The position numbers were made by a program, and so were the translations under genes. The notes below the pieces were generated by a model. It did no database searches. It worked only from the letters and a program-made list of their open reading frames with translations, and was not told the origin of the DNA. From contig DAOUSM010000016.1 in NCBI GenBank assembly GCA_030627225.1, positions 1 to 10,384 of the forward strand: a DNA stretch of 10,384 nucleotides, read 5' to 3'. Numbering within the stretch: position 1 is the first letter of the stretch; every line of letters starts with the position of its first letter. Shown piece after piece: positions 1 through 7,416 of this stretch. The DNA is from Candidatus Bathyarchaeota archaeon. Lineage in GTDB: Archaea; Thermoproteota; Bathyarchaeia; Bathyarchaeales; Bathycorpusculaceae.

Positions 1-302
1 GAATCCGCACATTTAGACCGTTACCTGTTGAAGGAATAGTTGCAGCGCTTGAAAAAGTTAGGGCAGTGGCGGTCATGGATAGAAGCATGAGTTTCGGAGG
101 ATACGGCGGCGCAGTATTCCATGAAGTTCGCCACGCACTTTATGACGCGTCAAACCATCCATACGTAGTGAACTACATTTATGGTTTAGGTGGGAGGGAC
201 ACAAGTCCAAACCAGATACGAAAAATCTACGATGAATTACAGAAGATATTGGAAACAGGACGTGTTGAAAAACCTGTCGGATTTGTTGGATTAAGGGAGT
301 AA
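1..302 (+). CDS. porA: Pyruvate:ferredoxin oxidoreductase, alpha subunit (3' end only)
   Basis: The reading frame is open from base 3 to the TAA at 300-302 and gives about 99 C-terminal residues; the 5' part lies outside the window. The visible part contains a run reading VAVMDRSMSFGGYGG followed by HEVRHALYD and YIYGLGGRDTSP. This is typical of the second domain of the alpha chain of archaeal pyruvate or 2-ketoacid:ferredoxin oxidoreductases, which helps bind pyruvate and packs against the TPP-binding beta chain in the cytoplasm. The beta-subunit gene starts 15 nt downstream, so the two are almost certainly co-transcribed and the gamma and delta subunits are expected just upstream. A related 2-ketoacid oxidoreductase cannot be excluded from the tail alone, but pyruvate is the most likely substrate given the PorB neighbour. 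Confidence 0.93.
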   Translation, partial: IRTFRPLPVEGIVAALEKVRAVAVMDRSMSFGGYGGAVFHEVRHALYDASNHPYVVNYIYGLGGRDTSPNQIRKIYDELQKILETGRVEKPVGFVGLRE

Positions 303-317
303 AAGGGGGAAGAAAAA

Positions 318-1289
318 ATGGAAATATTTTCCGAGTGGAAATTCACTGCTAAAGGGATAGCTGAAAAACCAGACTTGTTTATGTCTGGACACAGAGCATG
401 CGCAGGATGCGCAGCAGCAACAGTCCTAAGACTTGTCATGAAAGCTGTTAGAGGACCAGCAATAGTGACCTCCGCAACAGGCTGCATGGAGGTTGTCTCG
501 ACAATTTACCCATACACAGCATGGGACATACCATGGATACACACAGCCTTTGAAAATGTGGCAGCAAACGCCTCTGGAATCGAAACAGCGATAAAAGTGC
601 TTAAAAAGAAGGGAAAAATAAAACAGGAAGAACAGATAGACGTTATCGCTTTCGCTGGAGACGGCGGCACATTTGACATTGGGATACAAGCTTTGTCAGG
701 GGCAGTCGAACGTGGACATGATTTTCTTTATGTATTGTATGACAATGAAGCTTACATGAACACAGGCATCCAGCGGAGCGGAGGAACACCGCATGGAGCA
801 GCTACGACCACGTCGCCAGCAGGCACAGTAATACCTGGAAAGCTTGAATATAAGAAGCCGATTGCTGACATTATGGTTGCCCACGACATGCCCTACGTGG
901 CAACAGCGTCACCCTATTATTGGCAGGACCTAATTACAAAAGCCAGAAAGGGGATAGAAGTGAACGGTCCAGCCTTCTTACATGTGATTGCACCTTGCCC
1001 AAGGGGATGGCGATATGACACAAGCAAGTCCATAGAAATCTCACGATTAGCCGTAGAAACGTGCATATTCCCATTATGGGAAGCAATAAACGGCAAATAC
1101 CAACTGTCAGCACCAAGCGAAGCTATAGCCCTAAGCCCACAGAGAAAGAATTCAGTAAGAGAATACCTGCAAATGCAAGGACGCTTCAGACATCTGTTCA
1201 CTCCGAAATTCGAAAAAGTGATCGACGAAATCCAAAGAATAACAGATGAAAGATGGCAACGCCTACTCAAAAAATGCGGAATAACATAA
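318..1289 (+). CDS. porB: Pyruvate:ferredoxin oxidoreductase, beta subunit
   Basis: This is the TPP-binding catalytic subunit of the enzyme that converts pyruvate and CoA to acetyl-CoA and CO2 while reducing ferredoxin, or runs in reverse for carbon fixation. The 323-residue length is normal for archaeal PorB. Near the N-terminus GHRACAGC supplies C28 and C31, TGCME supplies C56, and APCPRGW supplies C227. These are the four cysteines that hold a [4Fe-4S] cluster in this family. The TPP/Mg signature is GDGGTFDIG (114-122) followed by DNEAYMNTG (142-150), and the GGTPHGAATTTSPAG-type loop follows directly. ATG at 318 is preceded by an AGGGGGAAG purine run at 303-311, spaced 6 nt. The gene follows porA by 15 nt and ends 20 nt from the stop of a convergent gene. 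All key residues are present and nothing suggests decay. Confidence 0.96.
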   Translation: MEIFSEWKFTAKGIAEKPDLFMSGHRACAGCAAATVLRLVMKAVRGPAIVTSATGCMEVVSTIYPYTAWDIPWIHTAFENVAANASGIETAIKVLKKKGKIKQEEQIDVIAFAGDGGTFDIGIQALSGAVERGHDFLYVLYDNEAYMNTGIQRSGGTPHGAATTTSPAGTVIPGKLEYKKPIADIMVAHDMPYVATASPYYWQDLITKARKGIEVNGPAFLHVIAPCPRGWRYDTSKSIEISRLAVETCIFPLWEAINGKYQLSAPSEAIALSPQRKNSVREYLQMQGRFRHLFTPKFEKVIDEIQRITDERWQRLLKKCGIT

Positions 1290-1293
1290 ACAC

Positions 1294-1325
1294 TTAATTT
1301 TTCATATTTCTATTTACTTTTTCTG
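1294..1325 (+). terminator. T-rich tract after porB
   Basis: A run of short T clusters starts five bases after the porB stop and continues into the last codons of the convergent Ntn-hydrolase gene. There is no clear hairpin. T-rich tracts of this kind act as intrinsic terminators in archaea. Here the tract would stop the por transcript in the 20-bp gap between two convergent genes. Confidence 0.4.
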
Positions 1326-2311
1326 ATTAACGCTTGCTTTAGTCTTTTATCCTCCTTATAATGGGCCTTGCAAGGATGCCCGGAAGCCACCAGAACAGTT
1401 TTGCTGATGGGAAACGCTATGAACGACCATAACGTCCCAAGTTTTATCACCTTCACATGTGAACATATAAAGCCTCTGTGATCTGACAAAATTTTCTTAG
1501 CTAATTCTACATCGACTTTTCTGCCACGGGCACCTAGAATCTCTGATATACTCTTGTATCGCCTTATTGATGTGGGAGGTCTCTCCTTAACATTTTCCAC
1601 ATTCTTCATTTCCGGATGCATGAAATGATTTGTTGCAGCCAAAAAGCCTTCTCCCGGTTTTCTTCTAACCCTTACCTTTTCAGGTGAGGCCTCAACAACA
1701 GCCATGTCCCCGCTTTCATCCACTAGTAAATAGTTATTACCTGTTGAAAATTTCACATTTGAAAGAAACTCCACGGCTTCAGCTACATTAGAACATTTAT
1801 CTAGGACAGCACGCAACGCTATGAACCAATTTATTCCAGGCTTAAATATTCTTGGACGAACGGTAGACATAGCTATGGCTAATCCAGCCTCATTTAAGCC
1901 GTCTTCCTTGCCGATGAAAATTGTTGAGTTTCCAATGCTCCAATATGCACTCTTGGGCATGGTTAAGCAAGTTTCAGCGTACTTTTTATACTTATAATAG
2001 AAATCGTAGTTCCTTCCAATAATTGGTTCGGGGGAAGATGCTGTGAAAATGCTGCATGCCTCATGCTTTTCTGCTCCTAAGGTGAAAATGAAAGCCTTCA
2101 AATCGTCACAAGATATGACGCAACCATCAGCGAAACCCTGAAATTCTTCAAGAATTTCGGGAAAAACACGTTTAACTTCTTTTTCGCATTCCTTTGCAAA
2201 ATTTTTCATTTCATCTGGAAGCTCTGGGAGCTTATAACCAACCCGTTTTAAGATTTCACCATACTTAAACCCCATCTCGTAATAGGTTCCAGACAGACTA
2301 GGGTGATACAT
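1310..2311 (-). CDS. Cysteine Ntn-hydrolase, C45 acyltransferase / choloylglycine hydrolase type
   Basis: This 333-residue protein resembles the family of isopenicillin-N acyltransferase, choloylglycine hydrolase and related self-processing enzymes that cleave or transfer linear amides. The start SGTYYEMGFKYGE matches the usual N-terminal signature. The predicted nucleophile is C86 in HEACSIF. It is followed by IIGRNYDF (R100, N101, D103), DGLNEAGLAI (N139), GNNYLL (N192), ATNHF (N228) and an arginine pair at 250-251, in the order expected for the Ntn active site. Residues 1-85 would be a propeptide removed by autocatalysis to expose C86. The residue before the nucleophile is Ala rather than the Gly seen in isopenicillin-N acyltransferase. 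No signal peptide or membrane segment is evident. ATG at 2311 has only a weak GTGAT-type ribosome site. The gene follows the HerA-like gene by 31 nt on the same strand, so it probably shares its transcript. The natural substrate cannot be told from sequence. Confidence 0.85.
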   Translation of the reverse strand: MYHPSLSGTYYEMGFKYGEILKRVGYKLPELPDEMKNFAKECEKEVKRVFPEILEEFQGFADGCVISCDDLKAFIFTLGAEKHEACSIFTASSPEPIIGRNYDFYYKYKKYAETCLTMPKSAYWSIGNSTIFIGKEDGLNEAGLAIAMSTVRPRIFKPGINWFIALRAVLDKCSNVAEAVEFLSNVKFSTGNNYLLVDESGDMAVVEASPEKVRVRRKPGEGFLAATNHFMHPEMKNVENVKERPPTSIRRYKSISEILGARGRKVDVELAKKILSDHRGFICSHVKVIKLGTLWSFIAFPISKTVLVASGHPCKAHYKEDKRLKQALIRKSK

Positions 2312-2342
2312 ACACTTATCACAGAAAATTTTGCCAATTCCT

Positions 2343-4223
2343 TTATGCTGTTTTTTCTAAATACTTTTCTATCTCGTTTTCCGCGTTGTCTGCCTTTATG
2401 AATATGGGCACGTTTTCTATACCAGTGGCTATGTAGCTTGATAGCAACCATTCGCCCGGTGCAAACTCAAGGGTTTTTTCTAGTATGCCCTTGTCTATCA
2501 TGAACGTGTCGCTGACTAATGCGCGGTCGTATGGCCGTGGCAAAGTTCCAACAAAGTATGTGTGAAGCTGTTGTAAGGCGTTTGTGTTTAAATAGGCAAT
2601 GCGTTGTGTGGCTATGCACACGCCTAAGCCGTATTTTCTCCCCTGCCTAAGCAAAGTTTCAACATGCCTAGAACATTTGGCGTCTATGCCTGACGAGCCG
2701 CTTAGGGTTGGTATGAACTCTTGTGCTTCGTCGAAAACCAGAAGAGTGTAGGGCTTAATCTGAAATCGACGTTTTCTACGAACAAGTAAATCCTGAGTGA
2801 GGGTTATGACAAGGTCCTTCATTGTGAAGGGCTCTGAAATTGAGATGCAAATAAGCCTTGTTTCGCCTTCTAATAGTTCACGAATTTTCTCAGCAGTCAA
2901 TCCGCCGGTCTTTTTCTCTTCTTTTTCATGCCTTTTCTTTATTCTATCAATCAGCGAGGTTCTTGTGGTTGCCCAAGCATATAACCCGCTTTTTTCATGA
3001 ACCTTAAACTCTTCTATGGTTTCTATGGCTATCTGGTCTATATATCTCACAAAGTCTTCATTTACCTCTTGATTCTCGCTTAAGCCCCGCTCTTCTACGT
3101 ATTCAAGTATAGCATCGTGTATTTTGTCTATGGCATTCATGTAATGTGGTTTATCAGTAGAGCCTTTCCTTTGGTCTTTGAGTTCCTCTATGAATTGGCT
3201 GTATGTTGGAATCTTCTGCTTAGGCCTTGCGTAATGGGCAACCTTGCCTTGCTCCATTACAAATTGTAATCCAGCTTTAATTCTCTCATCTGCTTCATAT
3301 TCTCGTGGCTTAACAACAGAGTTGAAGAATTGTTCAAGCGAATCGATTTTATGTTCGACTATGACTTTTGCGGGCATGGTTGGGTCAGCCAGTATGTCTA
3401 ACAGCAGGAATACGTATTCGCAGCTTATGTCAAAGATTATGACTTTCGTGTTTTCTGTGTGTAGCAGAATGCGTCTGAGGATGTTTGACATCATATTACT
3501 TTTTCCGCCTCCCGTGAAGGCAAAAACTCCGAAGTGGTAGCGGACAAGCTTCTCAAAATCAACATAGATTGGGATAACCGTTTTACTTGCCTCAAACATT
3601 TTGATTAATCCAAGTCTCGGATCAGCCTTGGCGTCTTCCACAGTTTTAGACGGATCTATACCAATTTTTTCGGCTATTTTCTGATTGTACATGCGGTTTA
3701 TCATTTCGCTGTTCAAAAGGTAGACTGGACTACCAACAACGGGATACGAAAAGCCCTTAACAAACTCGAATTCGCTGTTCTTGTTTATTATCAAGTCGTA
3801 ATTTATGGGGATAGCGTTTATCTGAATCATCATCGTAGACTTGTCGTCTGTCTGCCAATCCTCTTCAGACTGCTCTATAATCTCAAACTGCATAGGATAA
3901 TAACCATGGTCTGACAAGCCCCGCAAGCCAAAATGTTCAGGCCAAACTCGGCTAATCTCCATAAGCGTATATCTTTCCTCACCAAGCCCTACATGTTTAA
4001 AGTTCTTAACAGCCAGAAGCATGCCCTCTTCCAAAAGCCCCATCAAATCCTTTTGGTATTCAACTTTTATGCGACACTGGTAACGGGCGCTTATGCCTGC
4101 AAGCTTAGTCTCTTCGGCACCGCCAAAATACTTTGGAATGACAGCGGCCAGTCTTGCGTTGAATCTGCCGTCGAAATCTGTGAAGCAAAAACTGTTAAAT
4201 TCTTTCTCTTCTTGCGGCTTCAA
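2343..4223 (-). CDS. HerA-like hexameric DNA translocase / helicase ATPase
   Basis: This 626-residue P-loop ATPase belongs to the HerA/FtsK superfamily, hexameric motors that pump double-stranded DNA, in archaea usually with NurA during end resection. A beta-rich N-terminal part (about 8-170) would be the HAS barrel that docks the nuclease. Walker A is HFGVFAFTGGGKSN (K241, S242), with Ala at 235 in place of the usual first Gly. Walker B is LLVFDEA (D498, E499). LLRQGRKYG (524-532) and IATQR (537-541) follow as in HerA. A charged, mostly helical stretch (about 290-455) widens the spacing between the Walker motifs, and the protein is longer than the roughly 500 residues of standard archaeal HerA. 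The start is TTG at 4223, supported by GGAGAGGAG at 4240-4232, eight bases upstream. It overlaps the end of the NurA-like gene by 29 nt, so translation is probably coupled. A defence or plasmid HerA is possible instead of the repair one. Confidence 0.92.
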   Translation of the reverse strand: MKPQEEKEFNSFCFTDFDGRFNARLAAVIPKYFGGAEETKLAGISARYQCRIKVEYQKDLMGLLEEGMLLAVKNFKHVGLGEERYTLMEISRVWPEHFGLRGLSDHGYYPMQFEIIEQSEEDWQTDDKSTMMIQINAIPINYDLIINKNSEFEFVKGFSYPVVGSPVYLLNSEMINRMYNQKIAEKIGIDPSKTVEDAKADPRLGLIKMFEASKTVIPIYVDFEKLVRYHFGVFAFTGGGKSNMMSNILRRILLHTENTKVIIFDISCEYVFLLLDILADPTMPAKVIVEHKIDSLEQFFNSVVKPREYEADERIKAGLQFVMEQGKVAHYARPKQKIPTYSQFIEELKDQRKGSTDKPHYMNAIDKIHDAILEYVEERGLSENQEVNEDFVRYIDQIAIETIEEFKVHEKSGLYAWATTRTSLIDRIKKRHEKEEKKTGGLTAEKIRELLEGETRLICISISEPFTMKDLVITLTQDLLVRRKRRFQIKPYTLLVFDEAQEFIPTLSGSSGIDAKCSRHVETLLRQGRKYGLGVCIATQRIAYLNTNALQQLHTYFVGTLPRPYDRALVSDTFMIDKGILEKTLEFAPGEWLLSSYIATGIENVPIFIKADNAENEIEKYLEKTA

Positions 4224-6084
4224 TTGTGGCTCTCCTCTCCCTGAAAGTACTCATATAGAATATGAACTTTCTCAATTTATGATTATTGAGTATCCAATCC
4301 GCCGTGGTATCAACGATACGTTTGAATTGACTGTAATTCCACTTCGCAACCTTATCCGCTATGAACAAGGGTTTGTTGTGACCGAAGGCTTCCGGAATGC
4401 TGGACGGAGCCATAGCAGCCAAAATAGTCATAGTCAAGTTTTGAAGCTTGTTTGGAACGTTTTTGTCCAAAAACAGAATCACTTCAACTGGTTCCTTCGT
4501 ACCATTGCTGAGTTCATTCCAAAACTCGACAACATTCTCAGGCTTGTAATCATATTCTGGATAGACTAAACGGTCTATCAATAGGACGTTGCTCCGCAAC
4601 AGCGGGTCTGTTTTGGCTTGGCTTAACTGCACATAAGTTTTCAGAAAAGTCCTTTCGAGACCGATTTTGTTTTTTATGGCTCCTGAAACGTAACCTCTGC
4701 GGTTTTTCCTGTCTGGAACCATTGTTCTAAATGCGGAATCATATTCTATTAGGCTCCATGGCGGCTTGATTTTTTCCGTGTTGAAGATGCTGGCTGACTG
4801 CAGTATCATGCGGTCCGTGTTTGGCAGTTTTTCAAACTCTTCCTGCGAAATAGTCGTTTTTAATAAACCCTCATTGTGCATTATCGGGATTAACTGTCGT
4901 TTAAAGTCCCTTGCAGCGGTATCCTTTGTCATGCCTATAAGCAAAATGCGTCTGTTCCAGCATTCTTCCATGAGCATGTGCAACGTGAAAAGCGTGAGAA
5001 AAGCAATGTCAAGAGTTGTTAACCAATGTTCTTTTCCGTCCTTCAAAATCTTCATCAGGCTGGCTGTTTTTGTTTCTGACGTTTTTGCGAAAAAGAAGCG
5101 GTCGCCTAGGCTTGTAACAAGCTTTCTGATGCGTTTCCAAGTTGTTGCATACTTAGAATTCAAATTGTAAGTCTCATTCGTCTCGTTTAAAATGCCCCTC
5201 TTAACCAAGTGTTTAAGGTTTCGCTTTACCCTTTTGACTCTTTTTTCGTCTGTTATGTCGAGTTCGGCTAGGATCTGCTTCTCGGTTAGGGTTCCCCTTT
5301 GCCTAGCCAAGTGAATTATTGCGTAACGTAGGTAGTCCGCCCTTGGAGGCGGCAACCCTAAAGCTTGATTACAAACGTATTGTCTTGCGATGGTTAAGTC
5401 GTTAACATCGATGGGTTCATCATCAATTTTGTATCCAATTATGCTGCTTTTTGTTTCCCACAACTCACGCTTTGAAGTGTCGTAAAGTAGGCTTGCCCGT
5501 TCAATGGACAAGCTTCTATCCAAAAGAATGATGCGTATGTTCTGGTCTGGGTCTGTAGCGAGCTTATAAGCAAGATAATACTCGGCAAAGGTCATTATCC
5601 AATTCGCAATCGTTGCGTTACTTATTATTGCTTCATCTCTTAACAGCTGCTCAACCTCAAAAAACGTCTGGTCTATATCCGGAATCTCGTTAATGTAAAC
5701 TGGCACAACGTTTGAGATGCCAGCGCCTTGCTGAAGCGTCCTTTCATCATACTTAACCAATGGCTTGTCATTTTCTGAAAAAGTTATGGTGCCGGTTGAA
5801 GCATAAGCACCACCGAAGAAAATCACCAAATCAAATAATGGGCGAGAATACATCGTACCATCTATACCAGCAAAACGAACACTGGGAGCACCGAAAAATT
5901 CTTTCGCGGTTTCCCAAGCTCCTCTACAGTTAAAACCCATTCTTACAAGGTTTGAAAGCAGGCCGTCGTAAAGGTTTTTAAGCGATGAAAAACGCTGTTC
6001 GTAATCCAAAACCTGCATCGAAGCCCCGTGCCTAAGCACATCACTCGTCCGCTTTACAGCATTACTCAATGAAGACAAACTCAC
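4195..6084 (-). CDS. NurA-domain nuclease with winged-helix-like insertion
   Basis: This 629-residue protein carries the landmarks of NurA, the Mn-dependent DNA end-resection nuclease partnered with HerA. They are FAGIDGT (metal-binding D75), an acidic helix FFEVEQLLRDEA (143-152), IILLDRSLS (D189), LLIGMTKD (381-388) and a C-terminal PLFIADKVAKW (572-582) with following helix, like the closing motif of NurA. Between D189 and the GMTKD strand lies an insertion of roughly 170 residues. Within it, 250-312 reads as a winged helix (YLRYAIIHLARQRG, a TEKQILAEL helix, a KRVKRVKRNLKHLVKRGIL recognition helix and a wing). The protein is clearly longer than common NurA proteins. GTG at 6084 gives the longest product, but AGGTGA abuts it directly. 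TTG at 6078, two codons on, has better spacing of 7 nt and is at least as likely. The downstream HerA-like gene overlaps by 29 nt. The position usually His in the last motif appears as Asp here, so activity should not be assumed. Confidence 0.82.
   Translation of the reverse strand: MSLSSLSNAVKRTSDVLRHGASMQVLDYEQRFSSLKNLYDGLLSNLVRMGFNCRGAWETAKEFFGAPSVRFAGIDGTMYSRPLFDLVIFFGGAYASTGTITFSENDKPLVKYDERTLQQGAGISNVVPVYINEIPDIDQTFFEVEQLLRDEAIISNATIANWIMTFAEYYLAYKLATDPDQNIRIILLDRSLSIERASLLYDTSKRELWETKSSIIGYKIDDEPIDVNDLTIARQYVCNQALGLPPPRADYLRYAIIHLARQRGTLTEKQILAELDITDEKRVKRVKRNLKHLVKRGILNETNETYNLNSKYATTWKRIRKLVTSLGDRFFFAKTSETKTASLMKILKDGKEHWLTTLDIAFLTLFTLHMLMEECWNRRILLIGMTKDTAARDFKRQLIPIMHNEGLLKTTISQEEFEKLPNTDRMILQSASIFNTEKIKPPWSLIEYDSAFRTMVPDRKNRRGYVSGAIKNKIGLERTFLKTYVQLSQAKTDPLLRSNVLLIDRLVYPEYDYKPENVVEFWNELSNGTKEPVEVILFLDKNVPNKLQNLTMTILAAMAPSSIPEAFGHNKPLFIADKVAKWNYSQFKRIVDTTADWILNNHKLRKFIFYMSTFRERRATIEAARRERI
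4232..4240 (-). promoter_or_regulatory. Shine-Dalgarno site fixing the TTG start of the HerA-like gene
   Basis: On the minus strand GGAGAGGAG ends 8 nt before the TTG at 4223-4221. No ATG or GTG occurs early in this frame, and the first internal Met is about 60 residues in. The TTG is therefore the likely start. The site lies inside the last codons of the upstream NurA-like gene, which favours translational coupling. Confidence 0.75.
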
Positions 6085-6196
6085 TCACCTAATATTCACC
6101 TTATCCCCTAATAGCATTCTGAAAGGTAAAAACGTTGCCAACACAAAACACAAAAATAATCCAGCTAATATGACTTAAACTTTCAGGAGGGAAAAT
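6085..6196. promoter_or_regulatory. Divergent intergenic region between the NurA-like gene and the aldolase gene
   Basis: These 112 bp must hold the promoters of both the minus-strand nurA-herA row and the plus-strand lyase gene. On the minus strand AGGTGA occurs twice, 5 nt apart (6101-6096 and 6090-6085), which gives two possible ribosome sites for the NurA-like start. On the plus strand a perfect AGGAGG sits at 6185-6190. AT-rich patches around 6146-6160 could serve as a TATA box for the plus gene. No element is strong enough to name. Confidence 0.4.
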
Positions 6197-7093
6197 ATGC
6201 GGAGAATTAGCTTGGACGGAATATTCGTGCCTCATGTAACGCCTTTTACGCGTGAAGGTGAACTTGACGAAGAAGCGCTTAGGACGTGTGTGAGATTTTG
6301 GGTGGAAGGCGGAGTTTCCGGGCTTGTGCCTTGTGGAAGCAATGGGGAAGCCCCTTACCTTTCTAGGCAGGAGAGGCGAAAGGTTATTGAAACTGTCATG
6401 GACGAGGCTGACGGAAAGGTTCCGGTGGTCGCTGGGACAGGCAGCATGAGCACCAGAGAAACGATTATGTTCACTAAGGACGCGAAGGACTTGGGAGTGG
6501 ATGCCGCACTCGTAGTGACGCCTTTCTACTTCAAATTTTCAAGCAGGGAAATTTACGAGCATTACAGGGCTCTGTTGGAGGCTGTAGACATTCCAATAGT
6601 TCTCTACAATGTCCCAAAGTTTACAGGGTTTTCCCTAGAACCAACCGTGGTCTCTCAGCTTGTGGCTGAATACGAAAACGTGGTTGGGGTGAAGGATAGC
6701 AGCGGAAGCATCGGCACTATAACTGAGATCATAAGGCTGGTGGGCGACAAGATATCAGTGTTAGCCGGAGCAGCCGACTTAACTTTACCAACGTTGATGC
6801 TGGGAGGCAGGGGCGCCGTAATCGCGGTTGCAAACGTGTTTCCCAAGATGTGTAGCAGCCTATACGAAGCTTTTAAGAGAGGCGACTACGAAGAGGCAGG
6901 CAAGCTGCAGCGACGCGTATCATACGTAAACGAGGTGCTCATAAAGAGACACAACCAGCTCTCAGCTATTAAGGAAGCATTAAAATTGCGCGGCTTGCCA
7001 GGCGGCTACCCACGCAGACCAGCATTGCCACTGGAGAGTGAAGAAAGGAAGGATATTGAAAACATGTTGAGAGTTATGCTAAAGCCTTCTTGA
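6197..7093 (+). CDS. DapA / KDG-aldolase family Schiff-base lyase
   Basis: This 298-residue TIM-barrel class I aldolase belongs to the dihydrodipicolinate synthase / N-acetylneuraminate lyase superfamily and acts in the cytoplasm by forming a Schiff base with a 2-oxo acid, usually pyruvate. The Schiff-base lysine is K166 in VVGVKDSSG, and the catalytic tyrosine is Y137 in LYNVPKFTG. TPFYFKFS (108-115) matches the TPYY loop. Two residues that define true E. coli-type DapA are changed. The Thr pair of GTTGE is Ser-Asn in CGSNGE (47-51), and the semialdehyde-binding Arg (YNVPSRTG in DapA) is Phe142. A role in sugar-acid or other aldol cleavage is therefore more likely than lysine synthesis. ATG at 6197 follows a perfect AGGAGG by 6 nt. 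The gene stands alone, divergent from the NurA-like gene. The length is normal and the frame is intact. Confidence 0.9.
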   Translation: MRRISLDGIFVPHVTPFTREGELDEEALRTCVRFWVEGGVSGLVPCGSNGEAPYLSRQERRKVIETVMDEADGKVPVVAGTGSMSTRETIMFTKDAKDLGVDAALVVTPFYFKFSSREIYEHYRALLEAVDIPIVLYNVPKFTGFSLEPTVVSQLVAEYENVVGVKDSSGSIGTITEIIRLVGDKISVLAGAADLTLPTLMLGGRGAVIAVANVFPKMCSSLYEAFKRGDYEEAGKLQRRVSYVNEVLIKRHNQLSAIKEALKLRGLPGGYPRRPALPLESEERKDIENMLRVMLKPS

Positions 7094-7269
7094 GGGGATC
7101 CACAGCCTTTACGGGGATTCTTCTTATAGCCAAACCTCTTTGAGTAAAATATCAAGAAATGATTTACTAGTCTTTATGATTATCATAGCTAAGCCATAAG
7201 AATTGTATGAATCACTGAAGACACTACTATCCTACCATAGTCGCTTCTTTCTTTGACCAGTTCATAAAC

Positions 7270-7278
7270 GTAAATATA
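7270..7278 (+). promoter_or_regulatory. TATA box of the tRNA-Ser gene
   Basis: GTAAATATA is centred about 30 bp before the first tRNA base, with purines (AAAC) just upstream as in a BRE. This is the normal distance for an archaeal promoter whose transcript begins at or just before the mature 5' end. Confidence 0.6.
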
Positions 7279-7303
7279 GCTCTATCAACAAAAACGATAC
7301 TGT

Positions 7304-7391
7304 GCGGGGTTGCCCTAGCCTGGTAGGGGGCAGGCCTGCTAAGCCTGTGGTCCTTTGGGCCGCGCGGGTTCAAATCCCGCACCCCGCGCCA
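7304..7391 (+). tRNA. tRNA-Ser (anticodon GCU), CCA encoded
   Basis: All arms fold. The acceptor stem is GCGGGGT (7304-7310) with ACCCCGC (7381-7387). The D stem is CCCT/AGGG with GG in its loop. The anticodon stem is CAGGC/GCCTG around CTGCTAA, which puts anticodon GCT at 7338-7340. A long variable arm GGTCC-TTT-GGGCC marks it as class II. The T arm is GCGGG-TTCAAAT-CCCGC. G7388 is the discriminator base expected for archaeal tRNA-Ser, and CCA follows at 7389-7391 in the DNA. It reads AGC and AGU serine codons. There is no intron in the anticodon loop. Two G residues instead of one separate the D and anticodon stems, which is tolerable in tRNA-Ser. Confidence 0.96.
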
Positions 7392-7416
7392 ACAAAATAC
7401 AGCAGGAAAACTCACA

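Noticed and set aside
917..1270. A 117-codon minus-strand frame inside porB
   Set aside because: It is antisense to the well-conserved PorB C-terminal part; nothing in it looks like a protein family.
4093..4569. A 158-codon plus-strand frame over the HerA/NurA junction
   Set aside because: It is antisense to the C-terminus of the NurA-like gene and the N-terminus of the HerA-like gene, and its translation shows no recognisable motif.
7175..7187. Palindrome TATGAT-T-ATCATA downstream of the aldolase gene
   Set aside because: It is short and AT-rich, lies some 130 bp from the tRNA start, and is not repeated in the window.
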